Counted from the first letter of the stretch, positions 51,497-58,340 are shown. The stretch is 60,033 nt of DNA from an uncultured Bacteroidales bacterium (GCA_902785605.1 CACZZL010000011.1:1-60033); one strand, 5' to 3'. Notes: generated by a model not told the origin, from the sequence alone. Numbers and translations are program-made.

Positions 51497-52238
51497 TCGG
51501 TTGACTATCCCGGATACGTTTAAGCTCTCTGTCGGTATCGGCGGAGAGTTTTCTTTCGCCCTTACGGTAGTAATAGATGAGACCGTATAGCTGGCACTTC
51601 ATCAGTTTCTCGTACGGAAGGAGGTCCTTATAGTATTCCTCGACGAGGTTCCATATATTGAGGATGATCTCGTCTGCCTGTGCGCGCATGGGTTCCAAAT
51701 CACCGTGCACACGCTCGGTGTTCTGCACATGGAATGTATGCTGGCGCTGGTGCTCGCAGAAGATGTCATAGTGCACTTTGACCTTGTTAATGGCAGGATT
51801 ATAAATCGGGAATCCGCCGTTCGCCATCCGTTTCTGCTCGCCGTCGATGATGTTCTTTCCCCATTCGAGCAGGTTCTCTTCGGTCGATAGATCCGGCACA
51901 ATGTTCTGGTGCGGGTCCAGACCATAGAGCAGTTTCTGCTCCTTTTTGATCTCACCGCGTATGACAGCGAGGTTCAGTACTTGAATGAAGTGCGATATAT
52001 ACATACGTGCGTTCTGCACAATGTGCCGGTACTGTTTATTGGCTTTGACGGTTGAGGTGTAGTTATCCTTGGACTGCATGACTACGTTCTCAAACGACAC
52101 CAAGAACCGTTGTGCTTCACTCTGCACTTTGTACGGTATGACCTGCTCGGTGTAATCCGCGGTCTGGGCACGCTGGATAGCGTTCTGCAGCGCGTGGAGG
52201 CGGGCTAAGTCCGTGTTAGGTAATCGACGGTAAGGCAT
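51471..52238 (-). CDS. Conserved Bacteroidetes protein of unknown function
   Basis: A 255-residue, mostly helical protein (MPYRRLPNTDLARLHALQNA) with IYNPAINKVKVHYDIFCEH, EYYKDLLPYEKLMKCQLYGL and a charged end (SADTDRELKRIRDSQ). I recall homologues across Bacteroidetes, without a function. The N-terminal MPYRRLPNTD is very conserved in those. It has no signal peptide or membrane helix, so it is probably cytoplasmic. Downstream of the prenyl synthase on the same strand. Confidence 0.75.
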   Translation of the reverse strand: MPYRRLPNTDLARLHALQNAIQRAQTADYTEQVIPYKVQSEAQRFLVSFENVVMQSKDNYTSTVKANKQYRHIVQNARMYISHFIQVLNLAVIRGEIKKEQKLLYGLDPHQNIVPDLSTEENLLEWGKNIIDGEQKRMANGGFPIYNPAINKVKVHYDIFCEHQRQHTFHVQNTERVHGDLEPMRAQADEIILNIWNLVEEYYKDLLPYEKLMKCQLYGLIYYYRKGERKLSADTDRELKRIRDSQPTIQWSFEE

Positions 52239-52244
52239 AAAACT

Positions 52245-52273
52245 ATTTACGATTTAATCATTTACCATTTTTT
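52245..52273. repeat. 7-8 bp repeat before the conserved protein gene
   Basis: ATTTACG, ATTTAATC, ATTTACC, ATTTTTT across the gap between two minus-strand genes. Confidence 0.6.
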
Positions 52274-52277
52274 TTAT

Positions 52278-53246
52278 TTAGCTTTTTCTCATGACCAGTT
52301 GCTCTGCCATGACGCGGAGGCGTTCGGTCGTATCGTTCTGTGGCAGCTTGTCGAGTTGTGCAAGCGCGAGAGCGGTGTGCTCTTCCATGATCGCTTCGCA
52401 GGTCTGACGCACGCCGAGACGGTTGTAGATTTCGGTAACAGCCGCTATCTTTTCTTCATTGCGGTCGGTCGCCATAATCCACTGCAGCAGCTCGGCTTTG
52501 GACTCCGCGTCTGCGTTCTCCAGGGCGGTAATGAGCAGGGCTGTCTTTTTGTTGCAGCAGATATCTCCGCCGATGGCCTTGCCGAAGGTCTTGGGATCTC
52601 CATAGACATCGAGGATATCATCCTGAACCTGGAACGCGAGACCGATATGCAGGCCGTACTGATAGAGCGCTTCCTGCTGAACGGGAGTCGCGCCGGCGAT
52701 GTATCCGCCGATACGCATGGCGTTCGCCAGTAGCACGGAGGTCTTGAGCTCGATCATCTTCATGTAGTCATCAAGGGTCACTTGGCTCATATGCTCAAAG
52801 TCCACGTCCATCTGCTGTCCTTCGCAGATACCGGTTGCCATCTCGTTGAACCATTTGAGCACCTGCGGCAGTTTGTCGGCAGGCACCTCAGCGAGCAGTT
52901 TGTATGCTTCGATGAGCATCTGGTCTCCGGAGAGGATAGCGGTGTTATCGTTCCATTTGACGTGTACGGTCGGACGGCCGCGACGAATCTCGGCACGGTC
53001 CATCACATCGTCGTGCAGCAGGGTGAAGTTATGGAACACTTCCAGTGCGAGTGCGGCAGGCACGGTCTGCTCGATCGCGTCACCGTTCAGCAAGCCGCCG
53101 TTAACGATCACTTCTGCGGCCATCAGCGCCAAGGTCGGGCGAACACGCTTGCCGCCTGATGCCAGGGCATACCCGATAGGTTCGTACAAGCCTTTCGGCT
53201 CTTTGTCCCAATTGAGAGACTCAATTTCTTTGTTGATATCGATCAT
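52278..53246 (-). CDS. Polyprenyl (trans-isoprenyl) diphosphate synthase
   Basis: A 322-residue all-helical enzyme that extends prenyl diphosphates. The two Asp-rich motifs are LLHDDVMDRAEIRRGRPT and QVQDDILDVYGDPKTFGK; GGKRVRPTL is the substrate-binding Lys/Arg region near residue 32. Product length (C15, C20 or longer) cannot be fixed by eye. It could supply menaquinone side chains (menA is at 7646) or the cell-wall carrier. Confidence 0.92.
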   Translation of the reverse strand: MIDINKEIESLNWDKEPKGLYEPIGYALASGGKRVRPTLALMAAEVIVNGGLLNGDAIEQTVPAALALEVFHNFTLLHDDVMDRAEIRRGRPTVHVKWNDNTAILSGDQMLIEAYKLLAEVPADKLPQVLKWFNEMATGICEGQQMDVDFEHMSQVTLDDYMKMIELKTSVLLANAMRIGGYIAGATPVQQEALYQYGLHIGLAFQVQDDILDVYGDPKTFGKAIGGDICCNKKTALLITALENADAESKAELLQWIMATDRNEEKIAAVTEIYNRLGVRQTCEAIMEEHTALALAQLDKLPQNDTTERLRVMAEQLVMRKS

Positions 53247-53250
53247 CTGT

Positions 53251-53290
53251 ATTTACGATTTACATATTTACGATTTACGATTGATTTACG
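53251..53290. repeat. ATTTACG tandem repeat between ddl and the prenyl synthase
   Basis: ATTTACG at 53251, 53266, 53273 and 53284, with one 8-bp unit and one decayed unit. A second array with AATCGTC units occupies 53317-53360 and holds the ddl stop codon (53355-53357). The two fill almost the whole 108-base gap. Confidence 0.75.
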
Positions 53291-53354
53291 AGTGAGTTCA
53301 ATTGTACAATTTATAAAATCGTCAATAACTCGTACCTCGTCAATCGTCCAATCG

Positions 53355-54350
53355 TCAATTAAATTTGTTCTCGATGATATCTGTCAGCACATCCTTGATG
53401 TCGAGTCCGGCAGCACGTACCTGCTGCGGGATGAACGATGTCGGCGTCATACCCGGTGTGGTATTCACTTCGAGTAACATAAGTTTGGTATCCTGTAACC
53501 CGTCACCCGTAACCGGTAACCCTTTAATAATCCAATCGACCCGGATGATACCCTGTGCGCCGATGATGTCGTACAGACGCAGCGTCTCGGCTTGTATCTT
53601 ATCGCGCAGCGCATCGGGGATACGGGCCGGCGTGATCTCGTCCACTTGGCCTTTGTACTTGGCATCGTAGTCGAAGAACTCGTTGTGCGTCACTACCTCC
53701 GTGATCGGGAAAGCGACCGCTTTGGTCTTGGTCTTGTACACGCCGCAGGTCACTTCGGTGCCTTGCATGTACGACTCGCAGATCACCTCGTCGCCCTCTT
53801 GGAACGCACGCTCGATAGCCGGGTAGATGCCTTCGACGGTCTTCACCTTGGTGCAACCGAAAGATGAACCGCCTACGTTCGATTTGATGAAACACGGGAG
53901 TCCCAAGGTCTCGGCGATCTTCGGCGCGTTTGGCAGTTTCTGTCCGGCACGGAGCATCATACTATTCGCGATGTGGAAACCGAAGTAGGAGAGGTAGTGG
54001 TTGCAGGCGTACTTATTGAACGTCAGCGCTGCGGCTAACACACCGCAACAACTATACGGCAGACCGATCATGTCCAGATAGCCCTGCAGAATACCGTTCT
54101 CTCCCGGTGTACCGTGAATCGTGATATAGGCAAAATCGAAGGTGTGCTTCACGCCCCCGCGCGTAAAAGAAAAATCGTTCTTATCAATCGGACACCCGTC
54201 TTCGGTGTGCCAGTTCTTACCGTCAAAAACCACGATGGTCACATCGTAGCGCTCCTTGTCCATGAAGGAGTAGATTCCTGCTGCCGACCGCAGTGATACC
54301 TCATGTTCGCTGCTGTCTCCTCCTGCAATAATTGCTATGTTTCGTTTCAT
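53355..54350 (-). CDS. ddl: D-alanine-D-alanine ligase
   Basis: A 331-residue ATP-grasp enzyme that makes the D-Ala-D-Ala end of peptidoglycan precursors. IAIIAGGDSSEHEVSLRSA is the first motif, then FAYITIHGTPGENGILQGYL, LPCFIKSNVGGSSFGCTKV (glycine-rich loop), EVICESYMQGTEVTCGV and LLEVNTTPGMTPTSFIPQQ. Between VDWIIKG and LLEVNT the residues LPVTGDGLQDT are encoded by a 5 x 7-bp array (53487-53521), extending a hairpin that is short in relatives. The stop is also in a repeat. Confidence 0.95.
   Translation of the reverse strand: MKRNIAIIAGGDSSEHEVSLRSAAGIYSFMDKERYDVTIVVFDGKNWHTEDGCPIDKNDFSFTRGGVKHTFDFAYITIHGTPGENGILQGYLDMIGLPYSCCGVLAAALTFNKYACNHYLSYFGFHIANSMMLRAGQKLPNAPKIAETLGLPCFIKSNVGGSSFGCTKVKTVEGIYPAIERAFQEGDEVICESYMQGTEVTCGVYKTKTKAVAFPITEVVTHNEFFDYDAKYKGQVDEITPARIPDALRDKIQAETLRLYDIIGAQGIIRVDWIIKGLPVTGDGLQDTKLMLLEVNTTPGMTPTSFIPQQVRAAGLDIKDVLTDIIENKFN
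53487..53521. repeat. Five 7-bp units inside ddl
   Basis: On the plus strand units close to CGTAACC at 53487, 53494, 53501, 53508 and 53515, exactly 35 bp. On the minus strand the unit is GGTTACN, matching the array at 42804. Confidence 0.92.
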
Positions 54351-54375
54351 TTTATCCCTAAATTAAAATCGGGTG

Positions 54376-54406
54376 CAAAGGTACAATTTTTTTTTCATAT
54401 ATGCAA
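54376..54406 (-). promoter_or_regulatory. ddl: Promoter of ddl
   Basis: On the minus strand TTGCATAT (54406-54399), 15-base spacer with an A run, TACCTTTG (54383-54376), then CACCC. Confidence 0.88.
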
Positions 54407-54455
54407 GAGATATGGATTTTTTTTCTTTTTTCTCTTTTGCTTTTTCTTGATGGCT

Positions 54456-54620
54456 CGGACATAGGCAGATTAGTCCGTCGCTGTCCTCTCTCCACGTGAG
54501 GACGGTTATTCGCCCCATTCCGTCCTCTGTCTTTGTATCACGTTGCACGAGGCTACAAACGCCAGAGGCCTGCCCGGAATGGGCTCAATGCGGGTGTAGC
54601 CCATGCGGAGTGTAGCATTG
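54456..54620. other. Densely structured non-coding region, four hairpins
   Basis: Successive stems: CGGAC/GTCCG (54456-54477); GTCCTC/GAGGAC (54483-54503); a nested stem of three helices, GCCCCATTCCG with CGGAATGGGC (54512-54522/54575-54584), CCTCTG with CAGAGG (54524-54529/54563-54568), TTTGTA with TACAAA (54532-54537/54554-54559); and CAATGC/GCATTG (54586-54620). Such order suggests a folded RNA or a structured DNA element. No known RNA family is recognised and the transcribed strand is unknown. Confidence 0.6.
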
Positions 54621-54880
54621 GCTTGTACCTCCGGTGGTAATTTTGGCGAAAATTGAAGTTTAGTTTTTGGGGGCTTGTACCTCCGGTGGTATTCTTTGGC
54701 GTATTTTTGCTGGTAGTTTTTTTTCTCGGCTTCTACCTCCGGTGGTATTCTTTGGCGATGTTTTGCTGGTAGTTTTTTTCGTCTTGTACCTCCGGTGGTG
54801 ATTCTTGGCGATATTTTGGCTTTTTAGGGGGTGTACCTACGGTGTTTTCTTCGCTCTTTGGCGATTTTTTTGCCTGCTCA
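54621..54880. repeat. Five-copy degenerate ~53-bp minisatellite
   Basis: The core TTGTACCTCCGGTGGT recurs at 54623, 54675, 54731, 54784 and (decayed) 54831, each followed by a TTTGGCGAT segment and, in copies 2 and 3, GCTGGTAGTTTTTTT. Spacings are 52, 56, 53 and 47 bases. On the minus strand each unit carries GGAGGT. It lies in and downstream of a 62-aa minus-strand frame. Confidence 0.9.
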
Positions 54881-54921
54881 AAAAAAAGGGTCCTTTTATT
54901 GAACCAATTGCTGTTTTTCAT
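54733..54921 (-). CDS. Possible 62-aa Lys/Pro/Gln-rich protein reading into the minisatellite
   Basis: MKNSNWFNKRTLFFEQAKKS starts 4-5 bases after AAGGAG and about 35 bases after a promoter of the standard type (54956-54986), which favours expression. The rest is low-complexity (PPKKPKYRQESPPEVQ) and is encoded by the minisatellite; the stop arises from a G-to-C change in copy 3 that turns the usual TAC into TAG. No function is known. It may be a decaying gene. Confidence 0.5.
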   Translation of the reverse strand: MKNSNWFNKRTLFFEQAKKSPKSEENTVGTPPKKPKYRQESPPEVQDEKNYQQNIAKEYHRR

Positions 54922-55012
54922 AACTCCTTGTTTTTCAGTTAAACCTTAGCGGCTGCAAAGGTACAACTTTTTTTTGAATTGTGCAACAATAAAAGGACCC
55001 TTTTTTTGAAGC
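54874..55012. repeat. ~25-bp inverted repeat joining two divergent frames
   Basis: The sequence around 54874-54899 recurs inverted at 54988-55012 with about two differences; the core is AATAAAAGGACCCTTTTTTT. Both arms encode the residues NKRTLF, in the minus-strand 62-aa frame and in the plus-strand frame leading into the gene at 55030. Confidence 0.85.
54956..54986 (-). promoter_or_regulatory. Promoter of the 62-aa frame
   Basis: On the minus strand TTGCACAA (54986-54979), 15-base spacer with an A run, TACCTTTG (54963-54956). Confidence 0.8.
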
Positions 55013-55029
55013 AGCTCTCCGGCTTCGGA

Positions 55030-55401
55030 ATGGTGGTTTGTTTGGTCTTCGTCGGAGCCTTTTTCGCGGGATATTATTCTGCGAGAAACCATTCTCAATC
55101 TTCTGATGAACAGGCTGTTACATCAACACCTGTTGATGTGCGGGCCTCGTTGTTTCACAATCGAGACAGTGTGAACTATTACGCAGAGCGTGCTTACAAA
55201 CTCGACGACCCGCAAGGTCAGTTTGTTGTGGGCGCGTGCTACTACTTGCGCAAGCAGGGCGACCTGCCTGACGACATTTATGTCGTCTCTCACAACGAAG
55301 CGGACTCGATGCTCATCTTCTCAGCTGCCCAAGGCTTTGAGCCCGCCATCAACCTCATCCACTGCCTCCACGCCAACAACGCCTGGCGCTGGGAATATTA
55401 A
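55030..55401 (+). CDS. Membrane-anchored Sel1-like repeat protein
   Basis: A 123-residue protein from ATG 55030: one N-terminal membrane helix (MVVCLVFVGAFFAGYY), a polar linker, and one or two Sel1/TPR-like helical pairs (AYKLDDPQGQFVVGACYYLR, AQGFEPAINLIHCL). The frame is open further upstream (to a TTG at 54979 that overlaps the opposite promoter) and there shares NKRTLF with the divergent 62-aa frame. No standard promoter precedes it. Role unknown; Sel1 proteins often mediate protein contacts. Confidence 0.6.
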   Translation: MVVCLVFVGAFFAGYYSARNHSQSSDEQAVTSTPVDVRASLFHNRDSVNYYAERAYKLDDPQGQFVVGACYYLRKQGDLPDDIYVVSHNEADSMLIFSAAQGFEPAINLIHCLHANNAWRWEY

Positions 55402-55466
55402 CCGGAATAAACCATTCCTGTTAGAGGAATGACAAAATAATTATTCATCCATAAAAGACCAAAATT

Positions 55467-55733
55467 ATGGCAAGTATTCAAGACATTCAAGCGTTGGAAG
55501 AGCGAATCTACGACGCGGTTCAGGAGTATTTAGACAATCCTGAAGGTTACACAAACGCGACACTTCATGTCTACCTCGATGAGGACGAGATGGAATATCG
55601 CGCAGAGATGGAAGATAATCTCCAAGGAACGGAGGACGACGGCATCTATCCAGTTGCTGACCTCATTCGAGACGGAGAACCGGACAACGACAAGGCGAGT
55701 GACATCGCCAATAGTTGGATCTTCCTCGACTGA
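55467..55733 (+). CDS. Small, very acidic protein
   Basis: An 88-residue protein (MASIQDIQALEERIYDAVQE) with about 25 Asp/Glu against 4 Lys/Arg, concentrated in YLDEDEMEYRAEMED and DGEPDNDKASD. No family is recognised. Such charge is seen in DNA-mimic proteins including antirestriction proteins, and the gene sits just before a restriction-modification pair; the link is inference. Its leader shares 16 identical bases (ATCCATAAAAGACCAA, 55447-55462) with the leader of the next small frame (55749-55764). Confidence 0.7.
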   Translation: MASIQDIQALEERIYDAVQEYLDNPEGYTNATLHVYLDEDEMEYRAEMEDNLQGTEDDGIYPVADLIRDGEPDNDKASDIANSWIFLD

Positions 55734-55765
55734 TAATTGCCGCTAACAATCCATAAAAGACCAAT

Positions 55766-55852
55766 ATGAAGCGGAACAACTTATGGCAGCAAATACGTAT
55801 AGGTGATGGGCTTTGGTCTGCCTATGGACACCTATACGCCGCTGCCTTTTGA
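55766..55852 (+). CDS. Possible 28-aa leader peptide before the methyltransferase
   Basis: MKRNNLWQQIRIGDGLWSAY and eight more residues, ending TGA 24 bases before the methyltransferase start. It begins 2 bases after the same 16-bp leader found before the 88-aa gene, which suggests it is translated. It encloses a perfect 10-bp inverted repeat (55796-55838). Confidence 0.45.
   Translation: MKRNNLWQQIRIGDGLWSAYGHLYAAAF
55796..55838. promoter_or_regulatory. 10-bp inverted repeat upstream of the methyltransferase
   Basis: CGTATAGGTG (55796-55805) and CACCTATACG (55829-55838), perfect arms with a 23-base spacer. It could be an operator for the modification enzyme or a controller protein, or an RNA hairpin in the leader peptide coding region. 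Confidence 0.6.
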
Positions 55853-55876
55853 CAGAAAAATAACTACCAAAATAGC

Positions 55877-57004
55877 ATGGATAAATTACACATCTTTTCT
55901 TTCTTTTCTGGCTGCGGATTTCTAGATCTTGGCTTCGAAAAAAGCGGGTACACCATTGATTTGGTTAATGAGTTCTCTCCTTCCTTTTTAAACGCATACA
56001 AGTTTAGTCGAGAAAATTTAGGTCTTGCGAAGCCTCAATTCGGTTACAGCAATATGGATATTGCCAATTACCTAGGGGACAAGTCCAACGAACTTTCCGA
56101 ATATATAAAGGTTGTGCACGCGCAGCATTCTTATGTGGGCTTTATTGGTGGGCCTCCTTGTCCTGATTTTTCTGTGGCAGGTAAACAAAGAGGACGTGAA
56201 GGAGATAATGGTAAGTTGTCTCTTACTTACGTTCGGCTCATTATAGAGCAGAAACCTGATTTCTTCTTATTTGAGAATGTTAAAGGTCTTTGGAAAACCG
56301 CAAAACACAGAGCCTTCTATGAAGAATTAAAGCGGAAGTTGGCTCATGCCGGGTATACTATGACTGAGAGACTTTGTAATTCGCTCGAATTTGGTGCTCC
56401 ACAAGATAGAGATCGTATCCTTTTATTTGGTATATTGAAGGATAATTTGACCAAGAAGATAGATTTGAAGAAGGAGTTTCCTTGGGAAAAATATATTGTT
56501 GCAGATTTAGAAACAACTAAAAATCTTGCGTGGCCAGATAGAGATACGTTTGTGGAAAACGGCGAATATCCTTGTCCGAACAATATACCTATAGAATTTA
56601 CAGTACAGTATTGGTTTGATAAAAATGATGTTACCAATCATCCTAATGGTAATGATCATTTCGTGTCCAGGGCAGGCTTAGCCAAGATGGAGATAGTCGA
56701 AGAGGGTGATGTGTCTAGAAAGTCGTACAAACGTTTGCACCGCTGGAGATACTCTCCTACTGTAGCATATGGAAACAATGAGGTACACTTACATCCTTAC
56801 AAACCTCGCCGACTAACAGCAGCGGAGGCATTGGCACTGCAAACGCTTCCAAAGGACTTTATACTGCCGAAGGAGATGACCCTTAGCGACAAGTTCAAGA
56901 CAATAGGAAACGGAGTGCCGTTTATAATGTCAAAAGCAGTAGCTACGACTATTAGTGAATACTTGAATAAATTAATAGAAGATGGTACGTTACACAGCAT
57001 ATAA
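55877..57004 (+). CDS. DNA (cytosine-5) methyltransferase of a type II R-M system
   Basis: A 375-residue C5-methyltransferase. Motif I FSFFSGCGFLDLGFEKSG binds S-adenosylmethionine; motif IV GGPPCPDFS holds the catalytic Cys; motif VI is FENVKGL, VIII QDRDRILLFG, and IX/X RRLTAAEALALQTLP and IGNGVPF. The target recognition region (about residues 195-300) is unique and does not reveal the site. The DNA is clearly more AT-rich than the housekeeping genes, which suggests transfer. Overlaps the next gene by 23 bases. Confidence 0.95.
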   Translation: MDKLHIFSFFSGCGFLDLGFEKSGYTIDLVNEFSPSFLNAYKFSRENLGLAKPQFGYSNMDIANYLGDKSNELSEYIKVVHAQHSYVGFIGGPPCPDFSVAGKQRGREGDNGKLSLTYVRLIIEQKPDFFLFENVKGLWKTAKHRAFYEELKRKLAHAGYTMTERLCNSLEFGAPQDRDRILLFGILKDNLTKKIDLKKEFPWEKYIVADLETTKNLAWPDRDTFVENGEYPCPNNIPIEFTVQYWFDKNDVTNHPNGNDHFVSRAGLAKMEIVEEGDVSRKSYKRLHRWRYSPTVAYGNNEVHLHPYKPRRLTAAEALALQTLPKDFILPKEMTLSDKFKTIGNGVPFIMSKAVATTISEYLNKLIEDGTLHSI

Positions 57005-58136
57005 TTTGGTGCGCGCTATTAGCCAGTTGTCAAGGAATGAGCACTATAACTACGTTAACCCAAGGACAAAAGGGTTGATAAGTATAGAAGATGTTCATCT
57101 TCCCGCTGGTCCGATATCTATCAGACGCTGGGATCCTAGTAAAGGAGAAACCAAATCTACTGCCAAGGTGGAGAGCATCTCTACTGAAATGATTTGGCGT
57201 GTCGCTAATGCTATTAGTGAGGGAGAACCAATTAACTTTGACCGTGTTTTAGGAGGGTCATATAATACCCGCTCTGTGCTGGAGTCGCTACTTGCCGCTA
57301 CACCCGAATTTTACTATTGTTATCCGGGACGAATAATGGATATAGATGGACATTCAACGATAGAGCATGGTCATAAACACCTCGTTTGGCTTCCTAATGA
57401 ACCACATCAATTAGGAGCCCTATTTGAGAAGAAGGTTCAGAATATGGCTATCTCTGAAATACCTATGCAATCCGTTATTTATGATCAATTGGAAATCCCT
57501 GCTAGTTTAGCATCAAGCACAGGTCTTGATATTGAAGTGGTGCGTCGGCATACACAGATTCAGATAGCTCTGTATATTATTGGCCTACAATTGGGATATA
57601 GAACATGGATAGCTCAGAACGATAAAGGTATATTATATAAGGACAAGCCTCTATTGGAACAACCTGGCATTATTTCTTCTTTAATTCGTGACGAGAATGT
57701 AATCTCTGCATTCCCTGATGCTGAACCGTCAGCTAGATTTATTGACTGTATTTGGTTTCAGAACCATAGGTATATGCCTGCAGTTATGGAAGTAGAGCAT
57801 ACAACAGGTGTTACTTCCGGTTTGACAAGAATGAAGGGATTGCAAGACAATATACCTTCTTTTAAAACTCGTTACGTGATAGTGGCTCCCGATGATGACA
57901 GACAGAAGGTAGTAGATGAGGCTAATAGAGCTCAATTTCTATCGCTTGATACTAGGTATTTTTCATATTCTGCTGTAGAGGAATTATATTATATTTGTAC
58001 CCATAGAAACCTTCACGGTGTTACGCAAGATTTTCTTGATTGTTATATGGAGCCCGTTGTAAAAAAAACCTCTAATCTCGTCAACTACGGTACTGTAAAT
58101 ATTATTGATAATAGCAAAAATTTCCGTTTAGAGTAA
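56982..58136 (+). CDS. Probable type II restriction endonuclease
   Basis: A 384-residue protein starting within the methyltransferase gene. Context and the segment ARFIDCIWFQNHRYMPAVMEVE, followed by HTTGVTSGLTRM, suggest a PD-(D/E)xK-like nuclease core with Asp and EVE as metal ligands, in the last third of the protein. The N-terminal part (ISIRRWDPSKGE) may recognise DNA. Cleavage site unknown. The frame is intact, so the system is likely active. AT-rich like its partner. Confidence 0.8.
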   Translation: MVRYTAYNLVRAISQLSRNEHYNYVNPRTKGLISIEDVHLPAGPISIRRWDPSKGETKSTAKVESISTEMIWRVANAISEGEPINFDRVLGGSYNTRSVLESLLAATPEFYYCYPGRIMDIDGHSTIEHGHKHLVWLPNEPHQLGALFEKKVQNMAISEIPMQSVIYDQLEIPASLASSTGLDIEVVRRHTQIQIALYIIGLQLGYRTWIAQNDKGILYKDKPLLEQPGIISSLIRDENVISAFPDAEPSARFIDCIWFQNHRYMPAVMEVEHTTGVTSGLTRMKGLQDNIPSFKTRYVIVAPDDDRQKVVDEANRAQFLSLDTRYFSYSAVEELYYICTHRNLHGVTQDFLDCYMEPVVKKTSNLVNYGTVNIIDNSKNFRLE

Positions 58137-58143
58137 TTTTTAT

Positions 58144-58174
58144 TTGCATATCTCAAAAAAAAGCTGTAATTTTG
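58144..58174 (+). promoter_or_regulatory. Promoter downstream of the R-M genes
   Basis: TTGCATAT (58144-58151), 15-base spacer with an A run, TAATTTTG (58167-58174), then CACTC. It would transcribe the large hairpin (58242-58340) and the gene at 58374. Confidence 0.87.
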
Positions 58175-58241
58175 CACTCGCTTTCGTCGGATCTTAGACG
58201 TTAAATGAGATGACATAATTATTTTTTAGGCATATTCCTTT

Positions 58242-58340
58242 ACTAACAAGCGGCGAAACTTTAAGTGGTAAAAAGAAATATGTCCCATCACCTTTGCGTG
58301 GGTGCGTGGGGCATTACCACAAGTTCGCCGCTTTGTTAGT
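58242..58340. other. ~99-bp long hairpin in the leader of the next gene
   Basis: Outer arms 58242-58271 and 58314-58340 pair over about 26 bp with a few bulges (ACTAACAA/TTGTTAGT, GCGGCGAA/TTCGCCGC, GTGGTAA/TTACCAC); inner arms 58281-58292 and 58301-58313 pair over 12 bp with one bulge; the loop is 8 bases. It could be a structured RNA, a regulatory leader or the remnant of a hairpin-type mobile element. Confidence 0.75.

Noticed and set aside
54363-54548. 61-aa minus-strand frame upstream of ddl
   Set aside because: Its 3' end runs through the ddl promoter (54376-54406) and its 5' end through the structured region; no start signal or family.
54621-54880. CRISPR array
   Set aside because: Units are degenerate, spacing runs from 47 to 56 bases, the intervening sequence is itself repeated, and no cas gene is nearby.
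54979-55029. TTG start extending the Sel1-like protein upstream
   Set aside because: The TTG is part of the -33 box of the opposite promoter; ATG 55030 gives a sound membrane-anchor start. The shared NKRTLF residues are reported as an inverted duplication instead.
58242-58340. Integron attC site
   Set aside because: CTAACAA/TTGTTAG at the ends is suggestive, but the RYYYAAC and GTTRRRY ends do not fit and no integron integrase is present.
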